Shown here: positions 37,101 through 47,955 of the stretch, piece after piece
Layout: each line of letters begins with the position of its first letter
How positions within the stretch are numbered: the stretch's first letter is position 1
Assembly (NCBI GenBank): GCA_029747585.1
Contig: JAPEVF010000070.1
Span: 1 to 64,000 of the forward strand
Direction: 5' to 3'
Length of the DNA: 64,000 nt
Source: Pleurotus djamor
Lineage: Eukaryota; Basidiomycota; Agaricomycetes; Agaricales; Pleurotaceae
Notes under the pieces: generated by a model
What the model was told of the DNA's origin: nothing
The model's database searches: none
What the model saw: the letters and a program-made list of their open reading frames with translations, nothing else
Program-made: the position numbers and the translations under genes

Positions 37101-38002
37101 TCTTCGCGTCCTCCCTATTGAGGATACCGCCGTCCTGTGCATCCTCGCTCTCCCTGCGACGACCATTATCCCCGAATCCGAATAACTCCAAGTCAGAGGT
37201 GTGGGATATGTTATCGAGCCTTGATAACGTCGGGCGTGGTGTTGAACGTGGCGTTGGTCGGGTAATCATAACTCCCGGACTGGGTGGAGCTCCCACGTCG
37301 CCAATGCCAGGTAGATTGGTAGGGGACATGGCAGCCGGCGAGTCTGTTAACCCTTTTTCCGTGTCAATCTGGCCAGGACCGGTATTTTGACCCAATTGCA
37401 AAGCGTGTATAGGTGACGAGATGGAGTTCAATAGCAGTGTTCGCGTGCGTTGCATAGCCAGAAGGGCACCGCGCCGTTTGGGACTATACTTGATAACATA
37501 CTCGCATCGTGTGCGGAAATAGTATCTTTTCTCTTGGTTGTGAATAGGATTGGCTACGAAGAAAGCCACGAGACTACTCACTTGCGGACTAGAACCATCA
37601 CCCACGACACCATTGTGATATCTCCCTTTCATAGCCATTCTCAACGCCTGACCACCACGAACTCTAAAGGAAACTCACAATCATCATCAAAAAGTATAGA
37701 ATGACCTGCTGCATCACTGTCGTCGTTGACAGATTGACCGTCGACAAGCCCGTCACTGTCATTGACGAATAACAAAGAAACAACGAGTCCAGATAGCTGA
37801 CGCGAAACCGCCCATTGCATGCGTAGAAAATGCCGGAAAAGATGAGGGGAACGAAGGTGAATGCTAGCAAATGAATCCGGAAGAAGGTGCTCTCTTTCTT
37901 GATGGTATGCCACAGTCGTTGTCGTCGAGTCGCATTGGTCGGGTCCACTTTCTCGGATACGTGCGATTCCTGTGGCTCGAGGCCGAGCGCGTTGTTTTCC
38001 AT
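34178..38002 (-). CDS. TRK1: Trk-family high-affinity K+ transporter
   Basis: Plasma-membrane potassium uptake system. The start MENNALGLEPQESHVSEK is chosen because an in-frame stop precedes it. The first M-P-M unit reads FYACNGRFRVSYLDSLFLCYSSMTVTGLSTV, with TVTGLSTV as a selectivity-filter-like loop, followed by the cation-transporter segment MVSWVMVLVRK. A long cytosolic loop (about 37500-36450, rich in Ser, Thr, Pro and Arg) is characteristic of fungal Trk1. The second half has FALFQVMGAYTGGGLSLVD and MGMVPFQSAYLMI, later LFELVSAFGGIGLTLG (last filter region) and VRGRHRGLPLAVDRAIMLP, the classical Trk C-terminal motif. At least ten introns are needed. Stop TAA 34180-34178. An N at 34117 lies beyond the stop. 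Confidence 0.9.
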
Positions 38003-38179
38003 GTCCTGGCCGCTGGGGTAGGACTCTTGGGTTCAAGAGTCCCTCGGAGTTGTAAGAAAGCTGGAATGAAAGAGAACACAGGTGTGCATCATTGTTGGGT
38101 TATAACTTTAGACTATTTTCAGACCCTCCTCGTGTATTCAGTTCTGGCTACACCACTCAGGGTCATTTGTAGGTAATCC

Positions 38180-38905
38180 CCGAGCTCACCCTGAAACACC
38201 AGCCTGAGCCATCCTCAAACTCGATGCAACCGCTGGTATTACTTATGTGGTGCATTTCACTGGTCAGAATCCTCTGTTCTCGCTGAAAAAATGCCCTGGG
38301 AGTCGCCGTCGGAATAAGGTGAGAACCCACCAAGCCGTTCTTCTCTACGCGATATTTGCATCATCGAAGGCGCAGCCTTTTTACCCATTTTTGTAATTCA
38401 TCAAATTCCAGAAGGGCCTGCGAACAGATGGTCAAGTTGGTTCGATGAGAGGATGATATTGCGAGATAGGCTTGAACCAGCCTCTACGTCAACATTGACA
38501 TGGTGAGTCGGTGACGCGTTAACTCTAACCTAGTCGAACCCACCCCGCCGCTCGAAGCTTGTGCAATACTTACTCTAGTACCTACGCTCTAGCTTACCCA
38601 ACGAAAGGGCCAAAATGAGTGCGCAAGAGAATTCTATTTCCGCCAGTGATATAGATCAACTCGGAACGGTCCTCCATGGAGTAAAGGTGAACGTGAACAA
38701 CCTGATACCATGGTCACCCTTTCTCACCGATGCCATGACAGAAATTCCAGGAAAATTGAGATGCTACTGGCGCCAATACGTGCCTGTGAACCGGGAAGTA
38801 AAGCGCCAACTAGAATGACATCACTGACTGTTGGCCCTTTCGTAGTTCACTCCAGCTATGATGCTGCGTATTGCTTGCCGCCCTCAAGTCTCCTCTCCAA
38901 CCCCA
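38180..38905. other. intergenic between divergent genes
   Basis: Shared 5' region of TRK (minus) and the CsbD-like gene (plus). A 67-residue frame at 38615-38818 has no family resemblance and I do not call it a gene. Confidence 0.45.
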
Positions 38906-38907
38906 AC

Positions 38908-38915
38908 TGACGTCA
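38908..38915. promoter_or_regulatory. perfect CRE palindrome TGACGTCA
   Basis: An 8-bp TGACGTCA, the binding site of Atf1/CREB-type bZIP factors, lies about 90 bp before the ATG of the CsbD-like gene and 15 bp upstream of its TATA box. In fungi such sites serve stress MAP-kinase signalling through Atf1 homologs; that link is inferred here. Confidence 0.6.
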
Positions 38916-38929
38916 CCTCCAGAAACACA

Positions 38930-38936
38930 TATATAG
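38930..38936 (+). promoter_or_regulatory. TATA box of CsbD-like gene 2
   Basis: TATATAG within CATATATAGG, about 70 bp upstream of ATG 39006. Confidence 0.5.
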
Positions 38937-39005
38937 GATATTGCCATTGAAATCGGATCCCCATCCAACCCGAAACAACTCACCTCGATTCAAAATCCAA
39001 CCATT

Positions 39006-39663
39006 ATGTCCGGAACCAGATTGAACAACACCGACTTCTCCTCGATGAACCCTAACAATAACAATTTCTCCAATACTCAAGGCGCTGGCTTCACCACCGA
39101 CAAACCCCCTACCCGCCACGTCCACCATAACTCTGCCGAACCTCTTCCAGGCGCAAGGGGCGCTCGGGACCCTATCGACTACAGCGTCGACAATGTCGAA
39201 AGCATGTCATCTGCTCACGGTCATCATCAGGGCGCCGACTGGCATCAGCGCGATAGCTTTCGTCAGCCAGGGACCTTCAACCCCTCTGCCGACGACTCTC
39301 TTAGTAGCCAAGGTAATACGGCTTTCACTAGGGATCGTCCCATGAATGTGCAACCTGCCCCCGAAGGTCGGTAATCATCATTTGGCTTGGAAACCTAGAT
39401 CTGATCCCTTAACACGCAGGCGGTGTGTCCGTCGATGGACAAGCTGGTTTGCCTGAAGGCCATGCTGGCTTCGGCGACAAACTCGTCGGCAAGACCCAGA
39501 AGGTAAGCTCAGATATATCGATTCCGTTACTTATGTTCTAATTCGGCTCGCGAAGGTTATAGGGAAGGCATCGAACAACCCCGCATTGCATGAGAAAGGA
39601 GAACTTCGTGAGGCAGGAGGAAAAGCTGCCGCTGAGGGTCTCGCTAGGGCACCCCACGATTAA
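39006..39663 (+). CDS. CsbD-like small stress-type protein 2
   Basis: Three exons; the second begins GGVSVDGQAGLPEGHAG after an intron opening GTCGGT, and the third begins VIGKASNN. The N-terminal part (about 120 residues) is disordered and rich in Asn, Ser, His and Pro. The C-terminal block FGDKLVGKTQKVIGKASNN followed by PALHEKGELREAGGK is the CsbD-like signature shared with the 21972 gene. Fungal relatives are small, soluble and often stress-induced; mechanism unknown. The promoter holds a perfect CRE and a TATA box, consistent with inducible expression. Stop TAA 39661-39663. Confidence 0.7.
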
Positions 39664-40208
39664 ATTCTGGAGTTGACATCGATGAACTTGTAATATCGAC
39701 ACGAAATCGCTCTTGTACTATAGCAGATATAGGTTAATTTTAAACGCCCCCAGCAAGTCAAGGCATACACTCCAACGATTTGTAACTTTCATATTCATCG
39801 AATCATTCGTTTGCGAGAGGAATCGGCAGCCATGCAGTTGGGCGGGCCGTTGAGTACCAAAGTATCGGTTCATAGCGCGCTAGGATGGTAGAAACCCAGA
39901 TATTATCGAATGTGAAGGTAGGGAATATTGACAAAGTCGGAACTTGGGTACTACACCCTGATGCTTAGAGAATATTTGGACATCCTTCTGTTCTTTTCTA
40001 TAGCTGTGAGCCCTCCGCTCCGCAGAGTGCGTCATCCCCCTCGGCTCAGTTCGAGAAAGGGAGAACTTGGGGTTCCGGTCTACGTTCGACGAAGGAAGCC
40101 AGACGAACAGGATGCGTGAACTCCCCCTAAAGGAATCAGGAGGGATGTCACGCTCAATCTGGCGCGTTCGCGTGACACTGGACGCGTGACATTTGACTCC
40201 CACCAATC

Positions 40209-41870
40209 ATGTCTGCTCCTCCTCCTCCATCAACCCAGGACGCCCCCAAATCAATCAAGTTCGTCGACTAGCTGTATCTGCACTGAATAGCTCTGACGGG
40301 ACCTTCCATTCACATAGAAAGCGCAAGCTCACTGACAAATCAATCCCAAATGTCATCTTGCAAAGCCCTGCGTTCGCGGAGGATTCAAGAATGTACCAGG
40401 ACTTACTCGAGATGGAGAGAAAGCTTGACTGGACAATAATGAGGAAGAAAGCTGAGATACAGGACGCCTTGGCTAGAAACCCGACGGTCAGTAATGATGT
40501 GGTGTGTAGTGTTCTTGTTCTAAATGACAGTAGACGACGCGCACGCTGCGATTGTTCGTTTCTCACTCTACCTCGGGTCAAGTTTGGCAGAATGGTGGAG
40601 ATACCTCGACGACACCCAACTTTGACACTGGTGAAGGTGTTCCAGCGTGGATGTTGAGGATAGACGGCCGCTTGTTAGAGGTATGTCTTTGCCATCAACT
40701 TGACGGTTTGATATATGCATTGACGTGATTCTAGCCACCCAATGTGCGGAGCAGAGATAAGATACCCGTTCGCAAATTCTCGACTCTCATCAAGCGGATG
40801 GTCGTTGAAATGGACAGAGACCCCGCAATGTACCAAGACTCGAACATCGTTGAAGTACGGCCTTCGTTTCTGTACCCCCTACCTGGAACTCATCTTAGAA
40901 CTACCTCTGCTACCCTAGTGGCCTCGAGCTCCAGGTCATCAAAATCCCATCCTGGATGGCTTCACCATACGACGCACGGGCGATGTGCCAACCAAAATAC
41001 GAATCATCTTGTTCCTCGAACATTTCCCAGAACAGTTCAAAGTCACGCCAGAGTTAGGGAGCCTGCTAGGGATCAAGGAAGAGAGCAGAGTCGGCGTGAT
41101 ACAGGCGTTATGGAACTACATCAAGGTGCAGGGCTTACAGGATAAAACGGATCGACGATTGGTTAGGGCGGATGATGCTCTTCGCCCAGTGCGTGTCTTT
41201 CTCGGCGGCGCCGTGCCGTACTTATGCTCGTTTTACCAGATTTTCGGAGCGGACGCGTTACCATTCCAGAAGCTCCCTGAACTAGTGAATCGCTACCTGA
41301 CCGCTCCGGACCCAGTGATAGTACACTACATTCTGAACCCAACGATACCGCCACCTGAGCGGCCTTCGGCTTGGGATGTCGAAGTGAAGATGGAGGACCA
41401 CCTGATGAAAGGAAAAATGACCGTACTCCTCCAGGCGAACAAGGAGAGTGCTGCGAATCTCGCTAAACTTGATGAAGAGGTTCTTCCGTTCATCTCAACC
41501 ACATCGTTAGTGTGAGGCTAACCTATTTCCTTCCCCTAGATCGCTCTACATGCCCAGTCTCTACACAACTCTCACCTCAAGCGCACGTTCTTGGAATCCT
41601 TCTCTAATGACCCGGCGCAGTTTATCCAAACATGGCTGGAGTCCCAGTCGCGGGATCTGGAAAGTATCTTGGGCGCTGGGGCCACGGAATATGGCACTGT
41701 TCGTGCGGAGGAGTTGAAGAGGAGCGAGTTTTTCAGACTTCCCTGGGTGGAAGAGGTACGCCTCTACAACAAACTTTGTCGCGTCGTCTTCTCTGATGGT
41801 GATGTTCATTGTGACTTCATAGGCTGTCGCGCTCCAGGAAGGTCTTCGAATCTCGAAGTTACCTGGGTGA
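40209..41870 (+). CDS. SMARCD/Swp73-type SWI/SNF subunit with SWIB domain
   Basis: Accessory subunit of SWI/SNF or RSC chromatin remodellers (relatives: yeast Swp73 and Rsc6, fission yeast Ssr3), nuclear. Exon 1 encodes MSAPPPPSTQDAPKSIK; a 58-nt intron is preferred over a 32-nt alternative. Next come IPNVILQSPAFAEDSRMYQD and the coiled ERKLDWTIMRKKAEIQDAL, then TLRLFVSHSTSGQVWQNGG. The SWIB/MDM2 domain reads FPEQFKVTPELGSLLGIKEE, then VIQALWNYIKVQGLQD and later IFGADALPFQKLPELVNRYL. The C-terminus is HAQSLHNSHLKRTFLESF then AVALQEGLRISKLPG, with TGA 41868-41870. About eight exons. A broken copy of its 3' part lies at 30.9-31.3 kb. MFS copy C follows on the same strand. Confidence 0.9.
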
Positions 41871-42372
41871 ACGTGTCGCTACCTGTAACACAAGGGCATC
41901 TATTTTCTTTTTGTTGTTGTTGTTATTCTATTGATACTTTTCTTTTCTGTGATGTCTAATCGCGCTGCTCAGTGCTCAAATCAACACAGTGCTTATGGTC
42001 GACCCCAACTCAACGGTAGGTCCCAGTCCGGTTGTGATGCAAAGTGCGAGCGGGAGAAATCTTTTCTTGTGGTGTTGGTTTCTGGTTTACTTGCTGGTTT
42101 TCATTCTTCGTGCATTCTTAAGGTGTTGCGCAGGCGNTTTTGCGTATTCTAACTATTCATCGAGTGGTGTTGGACCCCGTGATCCACGTTCATCCTCTCC
42201 GCCGTCTACGTACTACTCCCTAGAAGTTCTATCTATCGTCTCAAGCCATTCAGCGCCTTGAGAAGCTTATGATAAATGCGAACGAAGCGCGGACCGAAGA
42301 AACCCGACGGCAACATGAGCCATCCGGCGGCCGACTCGCGCTCTCGCTTCTTACACAACATGAGGATGGGTG

Positions 42373-42380
42373 TATAAAAA
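42373..42380 (+). promoter_or_regulatory. TATA box of MFS copy C
   Basis: TATAAAAA about 55 bp upstream of ATG 42430, within a block conserved in front of all three MFS copies (CATCC..CG.CCG..TCGCGCT(T/C)TCGCTTCTT, then the TATA). Confidence 0.6.
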
Positions 42381-42429
42381 TGGACTCTTTTCCAGATGCG
42401 ACATACAGCGTTCTCACCAAGGTTGAACG

Positions 42430-44607
42430 ATGCAGACCCCGCGAGTTGACATTGAACGCGTTCCTGTGGAAGATGATCCTCGCACCTGGTCGGCTACAAG
42501 GAAGGCGAGTCTTGTGACGCAGCCTGTTTGACTCCTCGGACATGATTTACTTCCTGAATTGTTTTCTTATTAGAATGTCGTCCTTTTCATCATTTCATCC
42601 GCGGCAATGATCGCTGGCCTCGGCGCCAACATTCAAAATCGTAAGCCTGATTCTTTCTTTTGTGTCTTGCATCCTCCTGACCTATGGGACTGTCATAGCC
42701 GCAATCCAGCAGATGGAAGAACAACTTCCTGCGACCAGTTCTCAAATCAGTCTTTCGTTATCGCTGTTTATTCTTTCACAAGGCGTTGTACCTTTGATAT
42801 GGAGTGCCATAAGTGAAATCAAAGGAAGGAAGGTGACCATCGAGTCTGCGTAAGGGTATTCAAAACCTTCATTCTAATCCATCTATAGCTCGTATATCTC
42901 GTTTCAGTCGGTTTGGCTACCGTTGGGTGCATTGTAACTGCCTTGGCTTCGAACATCGGGCTGGTGATTGGGTTCCGCGTTCTGCAAGGTGCTGGGTGAG
43001 CAGCTTACCTACCCAGTGGCGTCCTTCGCGCCATCCTAACTTGTAATTCCTTCCTTATAGATCGTCTTCTGTCATATCAATTGGCGCAGCTACATTGGCG
43101 GACCTCTACCCCCCTGCGATTCGGGGAACCAAGATGGGGATCTACTATACGGCTCCGCTTCTTGGTCCATCCCTGGGACCTATCCTTGGTGGTGCTTTAA
43201 CCGTCGGCTTCTCCTGGCGTGCTTGTTTCTGGTTCATGACTATCTTCTGCGGCATAAGCTGGTTGTCTTTCTTGATCTTCTTCAAGGATACTTGGAGGAA
43301 AGAACGCAGTCTGACCTATCAAAATATCTTGCGAGCTAAACTACGGGAATTGGACCACGACGACTCAAGCAAAACGCCCAGCGACAGCAATCCAAAAATC
43401 GTTTCTGGCGGTGGTAAAACGGCAATAAGCAGTCACACTTCGTCGGTAACTGAGATTGCCGTCGTGTCTAAAAATGGACTAGAAAAGGACCTCGCCTTTG
43501 GTGGTGAGAAAACTGGGAACACCGATGTGTCTGCTGAGCTACCCGATATCAAGCTTACTTTCAAGGACATCAACCCCGTCCGGCCTATCTCCCTTGTGCT
43601 CCGCAGGATAAACAACTTGATCATCCTCCTCGCCTCTGGTGGGTGTGCACTTGGATCACACCTAAATTTGTGCGTACTCAGACCTTTTGATGCTCACCAG
43701 GGTCTTTCTTCGCGTTTTCGTTCTTGATCACGTACACCACGTCCCGGACCTTGGGTAACAAATACCACTACGATGCCTTCAAGATAGGCTTGGTCCTCTT
43801 AGCTTTTGGCATTGGTGTGCACCTCGCTCTTCGTTTGCTCTATACGTCATTCCTCCAATCTATGAATAGGTAGCCTTGCTGGAAGTCTCATAGGTGGTCG
43901 TTACTCGGACTATACCTTCAGAAAACTCAAAGAAGCTAATGGAGGACAAAGTTCTCCAGAAGTGAGTTTGTTGTATTCCATCTTGGTACCGAACTGCTCA
44001 TCATGACTCATCTTAGATGCGTCTGAGGAGCACGTTCTCCGGCCTGCTCCTACTTCCACCATCTATCGTTGGGTATGCCTGGGTCACTCAGCAACATGTT
44101 CACATCTCTGCGATGTGTGTCATGCTCTTCCTCAACGGTTTTCTTTCTATGTGCGTAGATATATTGACATCATCCCTGTGGCTCATCTTGCTATTCCTAT
44201 CCATATCAGCTACGTCTATGCTAGCACGTTAGCCTATATCGTTGATGCCAACAATGGCCGTTCATCCACCGCGATGGCTTGTAACAGTGCATTTCGCGGG
44301 TTTTCTGCGTTCGTAGTTACGGAGATCGCGGTACCACTACAAGTGAGATACTCGTTCCTTTTTGCCTCCCCATTTGCAACTCCTAACCGAATATATCATC
44401 CTTAGGACGCTGTTGGTGATGGTAAGCCGTCGCAACCTCTCATCTCATATTCTGTACTGATAGAGGCCTCCCTCAGGGTGGATGTATACGATATGGTGCT
44501 TCGTGATGATAATTACTGAATGCTTGATTTTACTGGTAATTTGGAAGGGCGCGAAATGGAGGGAAGCGGCTGAAGATCGTGAAGTTCGTTCCCAGACCAG
44601 GAGGTAA
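42430..44607 (+). CDS. MFS transporter, DHA1 type (copy C)
   Basis: Third paralog, opposite in strand to A and B. Exon 1 (42430-42504) encodes 25 residues starting MQTPRVDIERVPVED and ends at a GC donor; intron 42505-42573. It continues NVVLFIISSAAMIAGLG, QQMEEQLPATSSQISLSLS, SEIKGRK, VGLATVGCIVTALASNIGLV, LADLYPPAIRGTKMGIYY and LLGPSLGPILGGALTVGF. A charged loop follows, then DIKLTFKDINPVRPISLVLR and NNLIILLASG. The second half has SLAGSLIGGRYSDYTFRKL, YAWVTQQHVHISAMCVMLFL and DANNGRSSTAMACNSAFRG. It ends WREAAEDREVRSQTRR with TAA 44605-44607. It sits directly downstream of the intact SMARCD gene, so it is the best candidate for the source copy. Confidence 0.88.
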
Positions 44608-44930
44608 TCCTGGATCCATGCCCCCATAGATATTCCTAAAATGTCGATGTAGATACGGCTATAGACTTAGAGATAGAGGCATAGAGATAAAGTATGTGCT
44701 ATAGGGGCACGATACCACGATATGCTCCTGGCCAGCCTCAACATCACCTCTCGATACATACCTCGTTCATCCGAGGTGGTGTCACCACCCAACCTAGGGC
44801 TTTACCACCATACTGATAATTCGGCTCCGTGTCAGACGATAGACTAATACTACATTGTGAATGCGCGAGGTATAATAAACAACATACATAGACGGTGAAA
44901 GGCGCAGTTGAGTAGCGAGTCCTAGGCAAA
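44608..44930. other. convergent 3' intergenic
   Basis: Interval between the 3' ends of MFS copy C and the Rtt106-like gene. A run of (T)AGAGATAGAGGCATAGAGATA is visible near 44665. No gene. Confidence 0.5.
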
Positions 44931-46475
44931 CTAATCATCATCTAGCTCGTCTTCTTCTCCTTCAGGCTCCCCCATCAGATCATCGGTGACCATTTTTACG
45001 GCCATGTCCATGGCTGCACGGCTCATTTTGGGTAAGGCACCTTGCCTGAGCAGTGGATGTTTCGCAGGGTCGAGTTCCTCTTCCGACTCCATGGCGACAT
45101 CTTCTTCGTCTTCCCCCTCGGCGTCGCTCGGCGCACCAGATGGGTGGCCTTCAGCTTCTTCGTCATCAGATCCGGAATCAGATCCTGAGCCACCAGAGTC
45201 ATCCGATTCCTCGTCGTTGAAGGACGAATCGGAATCCTCATCGTCATCGAATTGGGCATTGGCAAGGGTGATATTTCCAGACGGGAGGGGTTTCTGTTGA
45301 GACTTGGTAGCGGGTGGTGGAGGTGCTTGTCCATTGACTGAACCGAAGAGGTGCCGATGATTCCTGATCCAATCGTTCATTGGATCCTGCTCTTTCGCAT
45401 CGATGACGCCAAACTGGGTTTCCTCTCCTTCATTATCGGCAGGTTCATCTCCTTCCTGATCGGTTTTTTGTTGTGGTCGCCGGGTTAGAAGCACTGAGCA
45501 AGTCTTTCCCGTACCTCCGACGATGCGCAGGCCCTCAGTTCTATTGATGAGGTCTTCGACGGACCAAAACTCGCAGGGTTTACTCTCTCCCCAGAGAATG
45601 CCTTCTTTCATGAACCAGAGAGACCCAGCTTTAGCACCACGGTAGGCCTCGATACCAGGTACGCCGTTACCACTGGGGCCGGGGCCACCAACTGAGCTAC
45701 GGAACACCTGCACTGAAGGCTCGAGAATAGGAAAGGGAAGATGGGAAAGGAATTGACGGAGAATGGGCAGAGTTTCGGTTCCTTTGGCATGCGTTTCCTT
45801 GGATTCTTCAGGGGTAAACGTGGTTGCAGAGACAGGTGCAGTGGATTTAGCGTCGATACCAAATATTACTTGTTGGTTCGAAGGATCATTTGAGGCTGCC
45901 TTTGCGGTTGAAGGTGAGTCTGCGGAGAGTAGCACAACAGTCCAGTGAGGCTTTGTCTTCCCTCTTGTTGGTAGCAAGAACGCGCGAGTCAGATGTTTCA
46001 GCGGGATCTCGGCCTCCACAGTTCCTGTGGTAGGATTGACGAGCGATATAGCAGCAGTAAATATCTTAAGGTCCACCTTCTTGCGGACTGGAGATGTCGT
46101 GGAGACAGAGTGTAGGATGAACAAGGGTTTACCACGATCAAGTACAGGAGACGACGCCGACGCGTCTACACCATCGGCCTGGAGCTTAGGACGCTTGCCC
46201 GCGCCCGGACTGTCTCGATCATTGGATGCTCCGTCGTCGCGAACTCGTTTGTTACTCGAGGGCGATACGATACCTTCTAAAATAATACGCGCTCTGGCCT
46301 GTCTTTCAGACCAATCAAGTGGTGCTGGAGAAGCCGCACATTCTGCACCCAACGTGAACCGTAAGAGGTTCTCCACAGTGGCTTTGGTCTGCTCCGAGGC
46401 GCAAAGATTACGAACACTGGTCGACAATTCTTGGGGTAAAGTAGAAAGGATAGATTCCAGTATTGATTGGGCCAT
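44931..46475 (-). CDS. Rtt106-like histone chaperone
   Basis: Single exon of 514 residues. The family (Rtt106 / Spt16-middle-domain type tandem PH fold) binds histone H3-H4 in replication-coupled nucleosome assembly and silencing. Residues about 100-350 form the core, with LFILHSVSTTSPVRKKVDLK, TGTVEAEIPLKHLTRAFLLP, then GIEAYRGAKAGSLWFMKEG and GESKPCEFWSVEDLINRTEG. A nuclear-type basic patch (KRVRDD, GKRPKL) lies near residues 77-97. The C-terminal quarter is strongly acidic (DDDEDSDSSFNDEESDDSGG and more), as usual in histone chaperones, and ends EEDELDDD. It is divergent from the RluA gene, 161 bp between ATGs. It is larger than yeast Rtt106 mainly through the tails. Confidence 0.85.
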   Translation of the reverse strand: MAQSILESILSTLPQELSTSVRNLCASEQTKATVENLLRFTLGAECAASPAPLDWSERQARARIILEGIVSPSSNKRVRDDGASNDRDSPGAGKRPKLQADGVDASASSPVLDRGKPLFILHSVSTTSPVRKKVDLKIFTAAISLVNPTTGTVEAEIPLKHLTRAFLLPTRGKTKPHWTVVLLSADSPSTAKAASNDPSNQQVIFGIDAKSTAPVSATTFTPEESKETHAKGTETLPILRQFLSHLPFPILEPSVQVFRSSVGGPGPSGNGVPGIEAYRGAKAGSLWFMKEGILWGESKPCEFWSVEDLINRTEGLRIVGGTGKTCSVLLTRRPQQKTDQEGDEPADNEGEETQFGVIDAKEQDPMNDWIRNHRHLFGSVNGQAPPPPATKSQQKPLPSGNITLANAQFDDDEDSDSSFNDEESDDSGGSGSDSGSDDEEAEGHPSGAPSDAEGEDEEDVAMESEEELDPAKHPLLRQGALPKMSRAAMDMAVKMVTDDLMGEPEGEEDELDDD

Positions 46476-46636
46476 TTCGTCTACAAGAATCCAAGAAATC
46501 AGACGTCGTCGTCAGTGGCGCGACGTCGTGGTGGTGGTGAAGGTGAGAAAGGTGAACGCCGTGGCCAGTCGCGTCCACGCTTAGGCGTCCCACGGGCGCG
46601 TCACGACTTTTGCTTCCGCCTTCCGAGCCAAATTGC

Positions 46637-47854
46637 ATGTCTCGGTCACCTTTCGACATCTTAAAATGTGTTCACTACGTTGACAAAAGCGTTTTATTCT
46701 TGAACAAACCACCGGGACTCGTATGCCAGGCTCAACTTGCCAGAAACAAATTGTACCAAGCACGGCCTGCATTGGAGGACGGGTCAAGGGTCAGTTCATA
46801 CTTTTCTTGGTCGTCGTGTTCTCATAACAAAAGTAGAGGAAAGGTCGAGGTAACGATTTTGACCTTGCTCTCCGAGGTGCGTACTCTCTGTATGTGTTGG
46901 GAGAAGCACGCTCAACTTCGCGTAGAGATCCAAACCGGCCTGAAACTTGAAAATGTCCCATATCCTGTGCACAGACTCGACAAGGTTCGTGCAAAGTCTT
47001 ACAAGCAGTTGTAAAATGAGGCTAATACGCATCATACCAGGGTACCACTGGTTCGCTCATTCTGGCTCGCACGACGTCAATGGCCCAGGAACTTTCTCGT
47101 CAATTTACCAGCCGAAGTATAGACAAAACTTATCTGGCCATCGTCAGAGGAGGTCCATCGTCGTTTCCGGAACGCGAAGGGACTGTCGAGGCCCGTATCT
47201 GCTATACCGATGGCAGAGGATGGATAGACGCTTCCAGCAAATCGCCAAACTCTAAGAGTAGCTGGAAAGTTCTTTCTTCTTCGGTGAGCAGTAAGCCCTC
47301 CTTTTTGCTTTCGCTTGCTGAAATGCATGCCCCCAGCCCGTTGCCCCGCTAACCCTAGTTCAATTGACTCTTCATACCGGCTTGAAACATCAGCTCCGCT
47401 TACACATGGCGTACAGTTTACGAGGTACTTCGCATGCCTTCGCCCCCTCCACAGTTTACTCAGCGTTCCACGGGGCACATTAGCTCCAATACTCGGCGAC
47501 CCGCTTTACGCCACCGCGAAAGTGACCAAAGCCATCAGCGACGTCACTACAATACCTGCGCAGCGTACATTTCTCCATGCTTCGCTTATTGAGATGGATG
47601 TAAGCCTCCACAAGGCTTTCTCGAGGAATGACGTGCATGCTGATCGATACCCTCGGTAGAGGTACCTGAAGACTGGTCCAAAGAAACGAATTCGCTTAGG
47701 CTTGCGAGCACCACTTCCCGCTGATTTCCTCAAGATATGTTCCGACGCCTCGTTACCCATCAACCCAGCTTTTATCAAAGGCGGAGTAACTGTTGATGGC
47801 ACGCCGATCGATGAAAACACCTTTCCTCCATTGGAGGGCAAGTGGCAACCATGA
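46637..47854 (+). CDS. RluA-family RNA pseudouridine synthase
   Basis: Isomerises uridine to pseudouridine in rRNA or tRNA. The ATG at 46637 (MSRSPFDILKCVHYVDKSVL) is followed by FLNKPPGLVCQAQ. The catalytic motif VPYPVHRLDK, with the invariant Asp, is followed after an intron by GTTGSLILAR. Further family blocks are RQFTSRSIDKTYLAIVRG and the substrate-binding TLHTGLKHQLRLHMA, then PILGDPLYA and FLHASLIEMD. It ends KGGVTVDGTPIDENTFPP to TGA 47852-47854. Six to eight exons; small exons near 46845 are less certain. No S4 domain is seen. Relatives of this length include mitochondrial 21S rRNA enzymes, so a mitochondrial role is possible. Confidence 0.85.
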
Positions 47855-47955
47855 ATTCGTCAAATCGTAAGTAGCTATATGTCGAAGTACGAAAATGATA
47901 AGAAGTGATAAATTAATACACAGTATATGGAAGCAGGGATCCCTGATCAAGCGAT

